This document shows positions 21,901 to 34,760 of a DNA stretch of 64,000 bases, piece after piece. Each line of letters opens with the position of its first letter. Within the stretch, counting starts at the first letter, position 1. The stretch is from Prunus persica. Its lineage: Eukaryota; Streptophyta; Magnoliopsida; Rosales; Rosaceae. The notes under the pieces are model-generated. The model was not told where the DNA came from, ran no database searches, and saw nothing but the letters and a program-made list of their open reading frames with translations. Both the position numbers and the translations under genes were made by a program. The stretch is from positions 33,831,251-33,895,250 of the forward strand of contig NC_034009.1 in the NCBI RefSeq assembly GCF_000346465.2, given 5' to 3'.

Positions 21901-24900
21901 ATAACCTGCAAACTGACTCACCCGTATGCATCCACAATTTCTTGAAAAGCAGAAGTGAATTTATTTGTGCGGAAATATGTTGGTGGCGATTCCTTTGTCT
22001 GCAAAACCTGGAAAATGGCGCCAACTTGAGAGCTACTATCAAAGGATGCCCTCTGCAACGCATTTTGAATCTGTGAAAAATCAAGCCTGTGTTCGTTAAA
22101 AAATTCCCTCAAACATGCATTACACTTGAAAGTGACTCAAGCCAAGTTTTAGAAATGAATATAATTTTAAACATTTTAACAGGAAACTGCTACAGGATAA
22201 AAGAGCAAACCTGGTTTGATGCATATACAGGACACCAACCTTCTGCAACAAGACACATTTTTGTCACATCAATGCTTAACATGTTTAACGTGTGATAAAT
22301 GGATTTTTCCTTCTTCACCTATCAAGTCATTAAGGAATCAGACTCAGTTACCAAACAAAGCTAAACTCAGCGACTATGACCAAATAAACATATGGATGGG
22401 CATGAGTGTATCCATACAAACATGAAGGAAGAAGCAGAAGATAGATGCATAAGCTTTTGAAAACAAACCAGAAGGTTCCACAGCTCATGTTGATGGCCAA
22501 TTGTCTGTAATAAACTGCTCCTGTGCAAGAGTCCAGCATCTATGGTAATCTTCAGCTCTGAAAGTTTTCCAGACACCTAGAATTAAAGTGGTTATAAAAT
22601 TCAGAATGCACAGTGAGTCAGTGTTTGTAATTAAGGACGGACAGAGTCACAATTAGAGAATATTACTGCAGCTAGTCCACCTATATGATCAAGATAAAGC
22701 ACCACAAGTAAAATACAAGGCCATTGCAAAATGTTGCTTTCATGTCAGCTACATCTATTGTAACGCATAATTGGGCTTTTCATCTACTGCTTTTTATGTT
22801 GATCATGGTTTAGCACATGGCCAGAACTTATATCAACACTATCCTCCTATGATTTTCGGTGTGATGGTTTACTTCTTTAACTCTACAAAGCCTCAAGGAG
22901 CTTTTTCTAAGCGACTGCTTTTTCAGCCTTAATGCTATCATTATGTCTTTATTGATCACAAAATGTTTGAGATTTTAGTGATTGTAAATTCAGGCCATAT
23001 ATACTCAGCCCTTTAAGGAAAAAACTTGAATACAGTATATACATATACCATATAACCACATAACTGAGTGATGATGATTGATACAGTTTGAGCAATATAA
23101 ACATTCCATGTTCCGTAGTTACTATAGGGCATTATAGCGCCCACACCAGAAGTCTAATCAATACAATTGAAAAAGAAAAAGAAAAAGAAAAGGAAGAAGC
23201 CATTTTAGAATATAAGTTTCTCAAATACCCATGATTAACACAAGAGAAAAGTTTCAATCTAAACATAATTTAGTTGTGGTATCCTAAGGCTGTTGATTCC
23301 ATGTACAAAGAGTTAACAAGCACTGAAAAGAATACTGCATACCTCTGTAATCATCTGAAACTGTTTTCCCAAGTCATCTGTAAATGGGTAACGGTTTGCC
23401 CCAAAAGCTTCACATATTTTTAGAATTTTATTCTTTGCTCTTTCTCCAGAATAGAAGATGATAAATACATTCTTCTCAACCTGTAATCTAGTACTTATGA
23501 ATTTCAAGAAAAAAAAGGAGATAGAAATACTGGTAACAGAGTTAACTATCCTGCAGGAAGATAAAGGTATCTAGGCATATATGTGCATAGGTAGCATTCA
23601 CATACACGGAAAAATATTACAGCATGCAGGAAGGTAAACCATCCTGTGTGCGTGCGTACTGCCATAAAAAAGCTAGTACGCATGTAAACTACCATGCATT
23701 CTCACAACACCGAACAAAAGATATATATGAACATTAAAATGGTATGTTATTGAGTATTAACCTTATCTCCTGACACAGGATCAACAACACGGTCATTGAC
23801 CACAGCTTGCTTCAGAAACACATTACCCCGGGTTGCACGAAACAGAATCCTTTCAAAGGTCATCGATTTTTCTCTAGGAACAAGACCACTAACAAACCCG
23901 AGCTTAACATGCTTTGATGGATCTGTTGTCATTTCCTACAGATAAAGCCCTAAGCATCATCGATAGGCAAAGAAAAAAAAAATTCATCTGAAAAATTAAA
24001 AAAAAATGAAACAGAAAAGTACAAGGCTGCACTTGTTCGAGTAATAATGGACTGTCAATGGATTTTTCAATACTGTGCTGCCTTTCAAATTGTCTCTGCT
24101 GAGCTGCAGCACTGCTTTGAGCTGAATTGAAAAACTCGCCAGCCTGAAATGAGTAAACAACGCAAGTTCACTTTATGGATCACATGAAGGAAAGCAATGC
24201 CATGATAACTGATCTGATGAGGGGGAAAGAGAGATCACAATCTTAAGTAGAGCAGACATGCGCTTAGAATTATACAAGAAAGACAATAGGAAAGGATAGA
24301 AAATAATAGAGTTGAGGCATCCAATTTCCCAATAATGCAACCAATGATCCCATAAAACTGACTGCAATAGCAGTAAAACAAAGCCATACCTTCTGCAGAA
24401 CAAGTTTATATTCTAATAATTCACTGTAAGTGCGTTGTAAATGTTCATTGTTTGCATTAATTTCTAGTAGCTCCGCTTCAAGTTCACCGAGTTTGACCTG
24501 GAAACATCCATACACAAACACACCCCATAGAGGGAAGAAAATGATTCAATATAGACCATAGAAAGGGCAAAAGATCAAGATCTCAAGTCAACTCCTGAAA
24601 AAACTACCTCCATGTTATCGAGATCAATATCATTGCCTGTTGTAGACCTTGTTGAGGGCGACAAGCCAGCCTTCTTCATTTGCTCCTTGAAGAAACGTAG
24701 CCTGCGAGCCATTTCCCCACACCGTTTGATCTGCATGAAATCATTTAAATTTCAAATTAACCACAGAAACCATGGTAATGATGAGTTAATCCAAAAATAG
24801 GAAATGATCCATGAATGCACCTGAGTGGCATATGTTCGCTGGAATGGGCTCTTCTCCGCATTGAGCTGAAAAATAACAGAGTTTCCAAAAAAGAACAGAC

Positions 24901-25097
24901 AATAAGGGGGAAAAAAACGAAATGCAAACCAACACTGGAAAACGAGAGCAGACTCTGACATCTTTGAATTGGAAAAGGCCAAGATCGCCGAGGTAGGAGA
25001 TGGCGTGGCGAGACGATTCGATAGGGATGATGAGTTGCGCCAATTGCATTGGCTCCGACCGCAGCAGATCCATCGTTGGACAACACTCTCCGGCCAT
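18933..25097 (-). CDS. VHA-a3: V-type proton ATPase subunit a (VHA-a2/a3, tonoplast type)
   Basis: Eighteen coding exons read through in frame to 816 residues (family about 820): 24960-25097, 24821-24865, 24608-24730, 24390-24497, 24033-24143, 23762-23935, 23343-23480, 22469-22576, 22211-22318, 21922-22070, 21407-21560, 21155-21315, 20859-21065, 19937-20120, 19757-19840, 19476-19669, 19234-19293, 18933-19137. The N-terminal cytosolic half starts [19 protein letters not shown] and has coiled-coil sequence ([16 protein letters not shown]). The C-terminal half is membrane-embedded, with [13 protein letters not shown] and [13 protein letters not shown], which holds the Arg needed for proton movement through the V0 sector. 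The [11 protein letters not shown] start favours the tonoplast a2/a3 isoforms over VHA-a1. The enzyme acidifies the vacuole. A transposable element sits in intron 13. Confidence 0.95.
20381..20480. other. Assembly gap (100 N)
   Basis: Exactly 100 undetermined bases, the usual length for a gap of unknown size. It falls inside the inverted-repeat element, so the true length and content of the element are unknown. Confidence 0.99.
20481..20708. repeat. Element interior resembling AP3 intron 4
   Basis: This sequence between the assembly gap and the right terminal repeat is a diverged copy of 16601-16835. The same order of blocks is kept: GGAAATAT, AAAGAAGCATGTC, GGGGGAGGGCC, CTCTCAAACAG, ATTCAAACTAT and AAAAGTACAGCTATT. 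Confidence 0.7.
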
Positions 25098-27452
25098 TTT
25101 CCCGGCAAAAATCAAAATCTGATTGCAGATGCACAAATTGCTTCTTCAAAAAACGTCGCACTTTTTTCTTTCTCCTGTATTCTGAGTCGTGCGTGTACCA
25201 GATGCCTACAGCTACCGTGGCCGCTATGCGTATTTCTTCTTTTTATTTTTGTGAACTTTTAGTTTTCGCTGCGGCGTCGTTTTAACGGTAACGTGTCATA
25301 GGCTGATAGGCGCAGAGGAGTTGAAAAGATGAAATACTATTGCGTAATGAATTTTCCATTTTCGGGTTTTAACCTTTGGATGTCCCATACGCGCGCAATT
25401 GAAAACGCGGCGTCGAAGGAAAGACGATCACGTTGTTCGAATGTAATTGTCAACGTCCCGATCACGTTGTTCTCCTCCCAGCTGCCGCACCGGGAGCAGA
25501 AACGTTTTTATAATTTTATTAAGTTTCGTTGATTGACTTGGACTCCTGGACTTGGAGTGGACACATTAAGTTGGGCCATGAATGTTAATGGGTCCACTTC
25601 CAATCAATGCCGACCAAAAACCCGGCAAAAACCTCTTCCAATTGGAATTCAAACAATAGAATCCAGGCCCACTACAATTGTCTTTCTTTAATTGGTTGTG
25701 GTGTTTCCAACAAATATTGAAAGAAAACAAAAGGCTTTCTCACTTTCATCCCACCCTATTTAAATATAAAATTAAAATAACAAATTAACTTTTATAGTAC
25801 AATTAAAAGAAGAAGAAAAAAAAAATCTTAAATTTAAGTAAAATTAGAACAAAAAGAGTTTAAAAAAAATAAATTAGGAGCTAATTGATCAACTTTATGA
25901 ATGGCATTAGCATAACCTAGAAAGCTCAGTGATTTATGAACAGGATGGATTTACTTGTTTTTTTTTTTTGGGTGATTTGAACATGAGACTTGTTTCAAAA
26001 CAATCTTAGAACAAGGAATGAATTGGCAATGTGTGTTTGGTTCGGTGGATATAAAAAAACAACTTCATTACATATGTATGAATGACTTGAGACAAATTTG
26101 AGCCCAGCAGGGATTTGCAGAGACATTAAATAAGTATCCCACAAAATGATAGTGGTGCCTTGAAGTCAGGGGAGGCTGAAGGCAATCACAAGGATTAGCA
26201 CCACACATACAGTGATACTGCAACAGAAACCCTAGGTGCTGCTGCTGATGCTGCTATATGTAGCAGAGACGCGGGGATAAGTTTGGACCACGCTGTAAAT
26301 TCGCATGCGCATGGCCGCAACCTAGCTCTAAAGACTCCGCTAGCCCTGGAGAACCTATTGTATCAGAAATAAACCCAACTTTTAATCCACTTGGTCATAT
26401 CATATTCATATGTGGGGATTTTTCAGTTTTTCTTTTTTAATCGACACATAGTTAGCTAGAATAAGAATGGATGAACGACGTCATCACACAGCTACAACTT
26501 ACAACTCGAAATCATGCCCATTTCTTGTCTCAAACAAAGTCACTCTAGCTTGCTTTCACTATTTTCTAAAGCCCTTCATAAACTTGTTTATGTGTGTCAC
26601 TCTCTACTTTACATACGTTAATCTGTATTATATCCCCTCCTCCGTATCACTATTATTGATAATGTGCCCATATATATAGAGAGAGAGAGATAGATAATTC
26701 TTTCTATTTAGAGGACAGAGAGATATTTTGAGGTGTTTATTTCGTGTCGTATTTCGATGATTCAAACCATCAATTATATATATTTGTTATTTAAAATATA
26801 ATTTTTAAGAAAAAAGACTTATCAAAATACAATGCATAGTATTAATAGACTCTACAAGGATGTAACTTATATAAAGACAATATTTAGTAATTATTATCCT
26901 ATGTATCCATCCTGCATATACGGTACCCCACCCACCTTCCCCTTTGTTAAACACGAATTTGTCTCTTTCTCTCCCCCCATGGCCACCAGCTCATGACTCG
27001 TGAACTTTATATATTATGCACAAAGCCAGAAAACAAGGATGATTTGATTGCTTATAATTGTCCAACCAATTCACCTCCATCTTCTATACTATACCACCAA
27101 GTTCACAACTCACAAGCTCAGCAGTGCAGGACGTTAAAGTCAGAGATACAGAAAGACACCCGGAGATTTGGATTAAGCCCTTCAGCCTCTACAGCTAACT
27201 TGCTACAGTCTACGGAGAAACTGTTTCCTTCTTCATTAATTGTTTATTGATGCGTCAACGTTAATTTTTGAAAACGACACAACACACACACACACAGAGT
27301 TCCAAAACGATCTTGAGTTTTGGCCCAACCCGCCCCTTCCAGGCTGCAGCATATTATTCATTACTTCAAACCTTGCTCTCATGAGTCATGATCGATCGAT
27401 CCCAATTGGAAACTTAAATATAAAAGCTCCATAAATATTGCACTTTTTCGTT

Positions 27453-27478
27453 CTAGGGCTAGGGCTAGGGCTAGGGTA
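27453..27478. repeat. Short CTAGGG tandem repeat
   Basis: Four tandem CTAGGG units, a telomere-like hexamer variant (the plant telomere unit is TTTAGGG). It is a short interstitial microsatellite. Confidence 0.85.
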
Positions 27479-27822
27479 ACCGTACGTATTAATAACAAAG
27501 GCATTAATTCTTCAGTCTTAAAGATTTAGCTTCCCATATTCAAACTTGTTTGAATGCCACCACATTCCACGTTAAACAAAACAAGCATGCCGCAACTTTT
27601 GCAAACTAGATTTTATCAGTAGAGGCCAGCCAGCCAACGACCTTTTTGTTAAAAAAAGTAAAAATTATTATTATGAATTAGAATCTTGACGTACGAGATG
27701 TGAGAGGTCAAATCAGATTGGCTGGCTGGCTGCCTGGGTCCATACTCAAGTTAACAATCTGAACAAACCTCCTTTTCCCTCCACACGGTTGTTTGACTGT
27801 CATCGTTTGAATATCGTTTCAA

Positions 27823-27859
<37 letters not shown>

Positions 27860-28398
27860 GCATTGCATACACATACAGCCTTAGATCGACATTCATGCAA
27901 GCATCATTCTTTTTCCTCGTTTTGCTGTGCTTTCGTTGATACATATGATTATTTCACTCATATATGTTTGACATGAAGAAACACACTGCTAGATAGACAG
28001 TATACTAAATGTCGAATCATCCAATATATTTTAGTCTAAAAAGCTTCTTTATTTCCCCCTCTGAAATGAATGCACCTAAAATGTCTATTAAAGTTTTAGG
28101 CAATGAGTGCATGCACATAATATGTATTCATTTGTTAACTCATATCATATCGTATGCTTTCTATTATATGCAGACTGATCCTTTCATCACCACACAAAGT
28201 TCTTCCATTTCGAATTCATTATTCAATTTACAATTCTGTATTTTATGTAAATCAAGCATACCACCAGTACGTCTCCCTATCCAAGTTTCTTAAATCTTGA
28301 CTATATGCATCTTTCTCCAGCCTAACATCTAGATCTATCTCGCCCATCGTACTAATTACGCGTGCTTATATCACTGGTTTGTAATATCAAACAGCTAA

Positions 28399-28630
28399 TT
28401 CTATATCGAATAATGCTACTTTTACCACATTTGTATATCACAATCTCATACCACCTTATGAGGCAAATGAGGTAGACAACACATCAATTAAGATTAATTT
28501 AAAGTTTTCTTATCTTTTATGATTTATTGACACTTTTTAATTAATGTGATTGTCCATTTCATCTGCCACATAAGGTGGTATGAAAATGTGGGATATAAAT
28601 GTGGTAAGTGGAGCATTACTCTTCTATATC
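28399..28630. mobile_element. Mutator-like MITE with 9-bp target-site duplication
   Basis: TTCTATATC at 28399-28407 is repeated at 28622-28630. Between them the element starts GAATAATGCTACTTTTACCA. The reverse complement of its right end starts GAGTAATGCTCCACTTACCA. Terminal inverted repeats continue about 80 bases each through CATACCACCTTATG. Nine-base duplications and long TIRs are typical of the Mutator superfamily. It has no coding capacity. Confidence 0.8.
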
Positions 28631-29181
28631 CTGCATGCGATTAATTACAAGTAACCAAGTTTCTAAATACACCCAATCATGAACAAATAACTCATGCATA
28701 TATAGCAAAATACGTACATAATTGAAGATGAGTGTACTGTGTACGTATAAGAAGAGTGTGGGGTGTTTGAATCGAGCGGTGGAGTAGATGAGAATGCACA
28801 TGTTAAGGGTCAGAGATTTTACAAAACTAGGCAAGTTTTGGGTAACCTCTGTGTTTCTTTCCTAAGTACCAAATGTAGCAGTCTAGGGAAGCGCCATTAA
28901 GATCCTATGTATCATGCATGCTATTTGTACCTCACCCTATATCTCATTATATAGTTATAGCCTGCATATATATATATAACACATCACATGCACTTACTTT
29001 CAGACTCTCAGTTGCATTCAACTCCATCGCCCCCCGCAATTAAGCTAGCTACCATAGAAGTCACATCTACGAATGTCTATTCAAGGGACTAAATTTTGCA
29101 GTTTTGCAGGTAAGTAGTTGGCATAAATGCCTTTACAATTATCCATTTCCGTAGCTTAACTAATTAAATCTGTGTTCATAT

Positions 29182-29184
<3 letters not shown>

Positions 29185-29242
<58 letters not shown>
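29185..29242. repeat. (AG)n microsatellite
   Basis: About 29 uninterrupted AG dinucleotides in the spacer downstream of the SRS-like gene. Confidence 0.98.
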
Positions 29243-29245
<3 letters not shown>

Positions 29246-30027
29246 CTTCTCCTTTTGGAGTGTAGTACTGGAATGCCTACCTGCCAATTGGTAATGCATG
29301 AGATCCAAAAGCTTATTTGCAACCAAATCTGGACCGCCCCATGCCCTCTCCTTTCTCTCTTTCTTTTTATTTTATTCAACTCATTTTTCTCTTTCTCGAC
29401 AGAATATTTTTTTGAAATAAAGAAGATTTAAAAGATAGTTTGGTTAACCAAACACGAAACCTAGTTCGTCCCATTTTCATCCGGCAAGAGAACGGATAAA
29501 CGGGAAAAAGCGGCTTCGAGTTCACCACCACTCAGAAAGCGCATTCAATATCAACCCAGATATCAAAACAACACTCATCTATATATATACTACAAGAGAA
29601 AATAGTATAAACTAGTCAACCAAATTATAAACATAACATAAACAAACAATTTCTGTGCGCATATATCCAAATGCATGCGGCACAAACCAACCACACCACC
29701 AAAACCAAAACAAAATTAATGGTTTAATTCAATTCTAATTTAGATTAATCATTAATGGGGTCATCATCATCGATAACAGTTATCATCAAAGTAATAAACA
29801 ACGAAAATCAGAATTGAAATTCGAACAAAACCAAACATCCCCACAACCACAAGATATATCGATCGTCCTCATCAATCATAATCATCCTCTCCTCCTCCAC
29901 TTCCTAGGCCTTCTTCTTCTTCTACTTGAGTGCATGATGTTAAATTAAACGAAACTTGAAACCGCAACAATTACGAACAATTAATATCAGCTGCTAGACT
30001 GGGGGGGGCCTTTTTTTAAAAAAATTT

Positions 30028-31639
30028 CTAAGACCTTGGGGGTGGGAAGATTTGCGTACCAGCCATGAAAGCATTGAGTGGAGTTGGGAAGAGTGACGGG
30101 TCTAGCAACGTGGTAGATGGGTTTCCGCCGTGGCTGGTGGTGCCGGCAGTGGCTGCGACTGTAACCAGATTATGTTGCTGATGATGTGGATGGGCTCCTC
30201 CGCCTTCTTGATGATCATGACGGCCGCCTGAGGAGCTTTCTCCTCCTCCTCCAGTACTAGAACTTGGGTAATATTGACCATCGGGGCCTTGATCGTAGAG
30301 AAGTCCCTTGAATACATGGCCTCCGATGTTGACAGCCGTTTGATAGGCGTACTGGTCATCTGCATCGTCCATTGCACTTACTCTTACACAACGGAACACC
30401 GCTGGTGAACTCACTTCTGATGGAAATTGTGCCAGTTCCAACCCTAGTGTATGTACTCCACCACAACAGAGAAAATTAAATAAATAAGTTTTCTTAAGTA
30501 ATATGTATTTGAGTGTTAAAAGAAATAAAGAAGAAAGAAAATTCATGGGACATTATTATTTTCGTCAGTTTTACTAACAAACAGTGAAAGAATAAGAATG
30601 AAAAGAAGAAAAGCAGAAGAGTGGAGTGGGTGACTGTGGACTATGGAGTTAGCTCGCTAGGTGGACTTTCCCACACGCAAACGATCCATATGGAGATTTG
30701 ATGGCAACTCCTCCTAGCGAGAGTCCAGATTTAATTTCCTCAAGATCCATCTTGCTGTTACCTTGTTTAGGCAACAGACGAGTTTGTTGAACTTTCTTCA
30801 TGGAGCAAAATTAATTACAGTCCTCTTCAGAAAAGAAAAAAAATACTCTCAAGTTTAATTAATTTATAAATAAAAGCGAAAGCTTTAAGCTTGGGTGAAT
30901 GGTGATGGTGTAATTTTGTTATATATTTGTTTGTATTGTAAACTACAAGTTTACCTGACGTGTTGGATGGCAAACGAACGCAGGCAAGAGAGCCCGCCCC
31001 CCCTTGACTCTCTCTCTGCCTTTTGGGATTGTCTCCTCGAAACTGTAGCTGCTGTTGCTGCTGTTCTTGTTGTTGTTGATTTTGTTGCAGACCAGAGAAT
31101 TGTTCTTGCCTCTCTCGGCGTTTGGCGGCAGGAACCCAAGTGCTCTTGACGTGGGTTTGGCACTGAAACCCTCGGCTCTTGCAGCAAGTTCTGCACCTCA
31201 TGTGAGGGCAGTCTTTCTTGGCTTGGTTCCCGCAGTCTTGGCAATTCATGCCGCTGCTGCTCGACCCTCCTAACCCTCCCCCACCACCTTGCCTCATCAC
31301 CGCGAGTCTCAATCCTGAAGACAGATCATCCGCAGAGACGACGTCGTTGTGGTTGTGGTCGTGGTCGTCGTTGTGTAAGTGTCTTCGGTTGTAACTAGGA
31401 TCCACTCCAAACGAGTAGTAGTTCAAATTCTGGTGTGGGTGATGATACTGGGAAGGCCATATCTCGAAGCCCTTGTTGTAGATCTCGGCCTGTCCCTCGT
31501 TTGATGATCTGTACAAATACAGGTTTCCTCCTCCTCCTTCCACTCTTTCTTGATCTCCTCCTCCTCCTCCTCGGCCCTCTTGTTTGCTGCTGCTTGTTGG
31601 AGCTTGATCTCTTCCGCCTAAGCAAAACAAGCCAGCCAT
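30028..31639 (-). CDS. SRS5: SHI/STY/SRS family transcription factor, SRS5-like
   Basis: Two exons (30955-31639 and 30028-30443) make a 366-residue protein. The start at 31639 gives [11 protein letters not shown], the conserved N-terminus of SRS5/SRS7-type members, and KGFEIWP follows. Around residues 130-165 is the RING-like zinc finger ([20 protein letters not shown], then [20 protein letters not shown]) followed by a basic nuclear signal. Exon 2 holds the IGGH domain ([27 protein letters not shown]) and ends [13 protein letters not shown], as SRS5 does. Family members activate YUCCA auxin-biosynthesis genes and shape gynoecium, stamen and leaf development. A Gln-rich stretch between finger and IGGH domain comes from CAG/CAA repeats near 31035-31085. 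Confidence 0.93.
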
Positions 31640-32114
31640 TTCTCTGATGACCTCAATTTTGGGTACAAATCCATATCATCAAAATCTTGAGGAGCTTTGG
31701 TTGGTACTGTAGGGATATTAATTAAGCAGGGTTTGAGCCAGCTTTGTGTTTTGACCTCATTCTCTAGCTCTGTGACTCTGTGAGTGTGTGTGAATCTATG
31801 TGTGATCTTGTTACGGGGTGTTGGCAGCTTTTTGAGGGGCAATTGTTGGGAATATTTTAGGGTAAGAATATTAGAAAAAAGAACTAGGGGAAGGGTTGGG
31901 TTGGGTAGAGTGAGCAACTGGAGGGGTTTTTGAATTGAATTCTACTTCTCTGTGGTAGTTCGAAGCAATAATAATGGCACGGAATTAGAGCCCTGCAACG
32001 CCGCCATGGAAACTGCACCCACTCTGCTCTTACTGCTTCTCACTTAACTTAACCCCTCTCCCTCCCTTCCGTCCTGCCCTCCTCATTTATGACAACTACT
32101 GCGCCAACTTTGAC

Positions 32115-32116
<2 letters not shown>

Positions 32117-32163
<47 letters not shown>
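32117..32163. repeat. (CT)n microsatellite
   Basis: An uninterrupted CT run about 480 bases upstream of the SRS-like start codon. On the coding strand it reads as a GA tract, a common plant promoter/leader element. Confidence 0.97.
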
Positions 32164-32167
<4 letters not shown>

Positions 32168-33167
32168 GCAAGTTTTCTGTGTATGAGTGAGAGAGAAACT
32201 GACTGTGAGCGACTGAAAGATCGACTGATGAGTGAGGGGAGCCAACAAAAAAAGATGTGTCACTCGCCAATTCTTCTCTCGGAGTCTTCTTCCAGTTTCA
32301 ATGAACCTCATCGATCCACCATCGTCGTTTCACCACCCAACGGTCATCATTCCTCCACGTGTCACTACATCAGCTTTTGCTTATTCGTCATTGCACCGGA
32401 AAACCCGCTTACCACTTTTTCTGACCAATCCCTATAATTAAGATTTTTTTATTTTTACCCATTTTCAATCTCTCACAACAAAAAAAAAAAAAGAACATCG
32501 CGTACCTCCTGATCCTCCCATGCTCCTTCAAAACCCTCCATCACCAACGTATATCTGCACGCCACGTGTGTACTTTTAATGACATATTTTAATTAATATA
32601 AATAGATGGATGGTTTGTAGGAGGAGCGCCCGTGACATTATCCAAGGAATTTCCCATAAAACCAAAAAGAAAGCAAGAAAAAAAGAAAAAAAAAACATTT
32701 TGTGAGGTAACGTAATTTCGAGGTTTACGAAATTCTAGGGAAAGCCTTGCCTGTATTAGTTTTCTCGTCGTCGGATGCCTCGTATTCCCCTCAAAATTCT
32801 TCGTGTAATCATTTTATGATTGACTAATTGATACAAAATTGGGTTTTTTAGTAATTGCAATAAGGTCAACATCTTTTGATGGGTATATTTAACAGAATTA
32901 GGCTCCAAGGGCTGTTCCTATGTGCTGTAGGGCATGCACCCAGATCCATGTTGGTTATATGCCAGCAGGCTTCAAAATCTCATCTCGTTACTTGTACGTT
33001 TGTCAATATTATTCGTAACAGTAATAAACTCTTTTTACCCAAGGGTGATATTAATTTTGGGTAGACACAGATTATACGGCACACATTTTATATGCTAAAC
33101 GTTGTTAACATGTGATTTGACTGCCGTTTAATCCCAAAAATTCATAATTGATTAGATTACATGAATG

Positions 33168-33210
33168 GGATGGGATCATGGGATCATGGGATCATGGGAT
33201 CATGGGATGG
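33168..33210. repeat. Octamer tandem repeat (GGATCATG)
   Basis: Four tandem GGATCATG units followed by GGGAT repeats. It is non-coding spacer. Confidence 0.9.
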
Positions 33211-34716
33211 GATGGGATTAAACCATTGTCTAAATTCATGCACCCTTTTCTCTTCTGTTATTATTATTATTATTATTATTTTTAAATGTTGCTGTCACTT
33301 GTTTTCAATCCTACTGTTTTCGTGCGCGACTTTTTTGGGTAGTAGCGCAACAGTTTGTATTGGAATAGTGCTTTTTGCACAAAAATATATGTACAGATGA
33401 GACACAAAAGGTTAAGACAAGAAAAATCAAAGAAGAAGAAACAATGAGACACAAAGGTAATATAAAGAGGTCATTTTTAAGCTTTCTTTAGGAACGAATA
33501 CAATTCTATTCTATACTTTTTGGTCCCTCGATTGAAGGGTATGTTTTCCTCTTTCTTTTTATTATTTAATAAAGTTTTTATGAAATTTATTGGAAAAAAA
33601 AAAAAAAAAAAAAAAAGAGGCCTAAAGAACTACAAATATTTCATACTAAACACGAGTCCACCAAAAATATTTGACCCCTAAATAATATGGATATTTCAGA
33701 TTGAAATGAAGAAATCATGGGTTGCCTGCCAATTAGCATGAGGTCCTTGACTGGAGATAATTAAGCAGCATAAAGCATTTGGCCAAAAGCTGGGTATGTA
33801 ATTCATCAAAAAAAAAAAGCTGGGTATGTAAGAGAAATGCCTTTTCATCAAAGTAAATCACGTGAATTAGTGCCCACTAATTATTGGATTTCAATTGGTA
33901 TTATATCAAAAAGTACGGACTCCGGCCGCCTAGCCGTAGTCGCGCCGTACACTGATCTTGACTCTGGTAAGTCGGGGTGTTGGTGAATGAGTGAGGCCTT
34001 GATTAAACAAAGAAAAGCTTCCATCTAATTAGCAATACTACTTTGAAAAAGATTAATTATGCTTTATTAGTCAAAAAAAACCCCCCGAAAATGGGGTAAA
34101 AAGTTAGTCTAGGGAGCCTTGCTTTATTACAAATACCACTCTAATAAAAAATTTGTACCCAGTTCGTGTCCTATTACCATTACCATAGAGTGTATTAATC
34201 TAACATAATTTAGACTGTTGCTAGATTTTTTGTTGAGAAAGTTAAATTGTGGAACCAAATCATGTAGCTTTGAAATGAAATCAATTGGGCCACCTAGGTG
34301 TCGATGTGGAAATGGGACATTTGGACGAGGAAGACAGTAATCAACCATCGAAATAAATAAAGAAAAAGGTTGGGAAGAATTCCCGGAAAAAGAAATTTGT
34401 TTGAATTGATGGAGAGAGAAAAGGGAAGGATGGAGGGGGTTTCAATTGGAGATGTGAATTGATGTGTGGAAGTCCCAATTATTGTGTCTCAGTAGTCTTT
34501 CACTCTCGAGCCCAGTGCTTTCTTCTTCAAGTTGACTCTTCTTCTTTATCTTCTTCGTCTTCTTTCATTTCCTTTTTCTCACTCACTCCTCTCGATGAGC
34601 CGGATGTCAAAAGCTCAGTTTTTACCAACAACGGCCATGCTCTAGTTTCCCTCAGCCCCCCCATCCATGCTTAGATAGGCCATACCCAATCCCACGTGGA
34701 AAGACCTTCTTCATCT

Positions 34717-34760
34717 TTTTATTATTTTATTATTTTATTATTTTATTATTTTATTATTTT
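34717..34760. repeat. Octamer tandem repeat (ATTATTTT)
   Basis: About five tandem ATTATTTT units in the spacer. Confidence 0.9.

Larger units (their letters stand above)
25098..30027. other. Intergenic between VHA-a and the SRS-like gene
   Basis: The right flank of VHA-a (to about 25700) is its promoter; it contains TGGGCC and GGCCCA words near 25573 and 25664. The remainder has no recognisable coding sequence. It carries a TA repeat at about 27824-27852, a telomere-like GGGCTA run at 27453-27478, a Mutator-type MITE at 28399-28630, and a long AG repeat at 29185-29242. The 3' UTR of the SRS-like gene probably extends below 30028. Confidence 0.6.

Noticed and set aside
26151..26345. Possible miRNA-like or small peptide gene, with a GTGGTGC/GCACCAC inverted pair and GC-richer composition
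   Set aside because: Pairing is short, no known mature miRNA sequence matches, and the reverse frame stops quickly.
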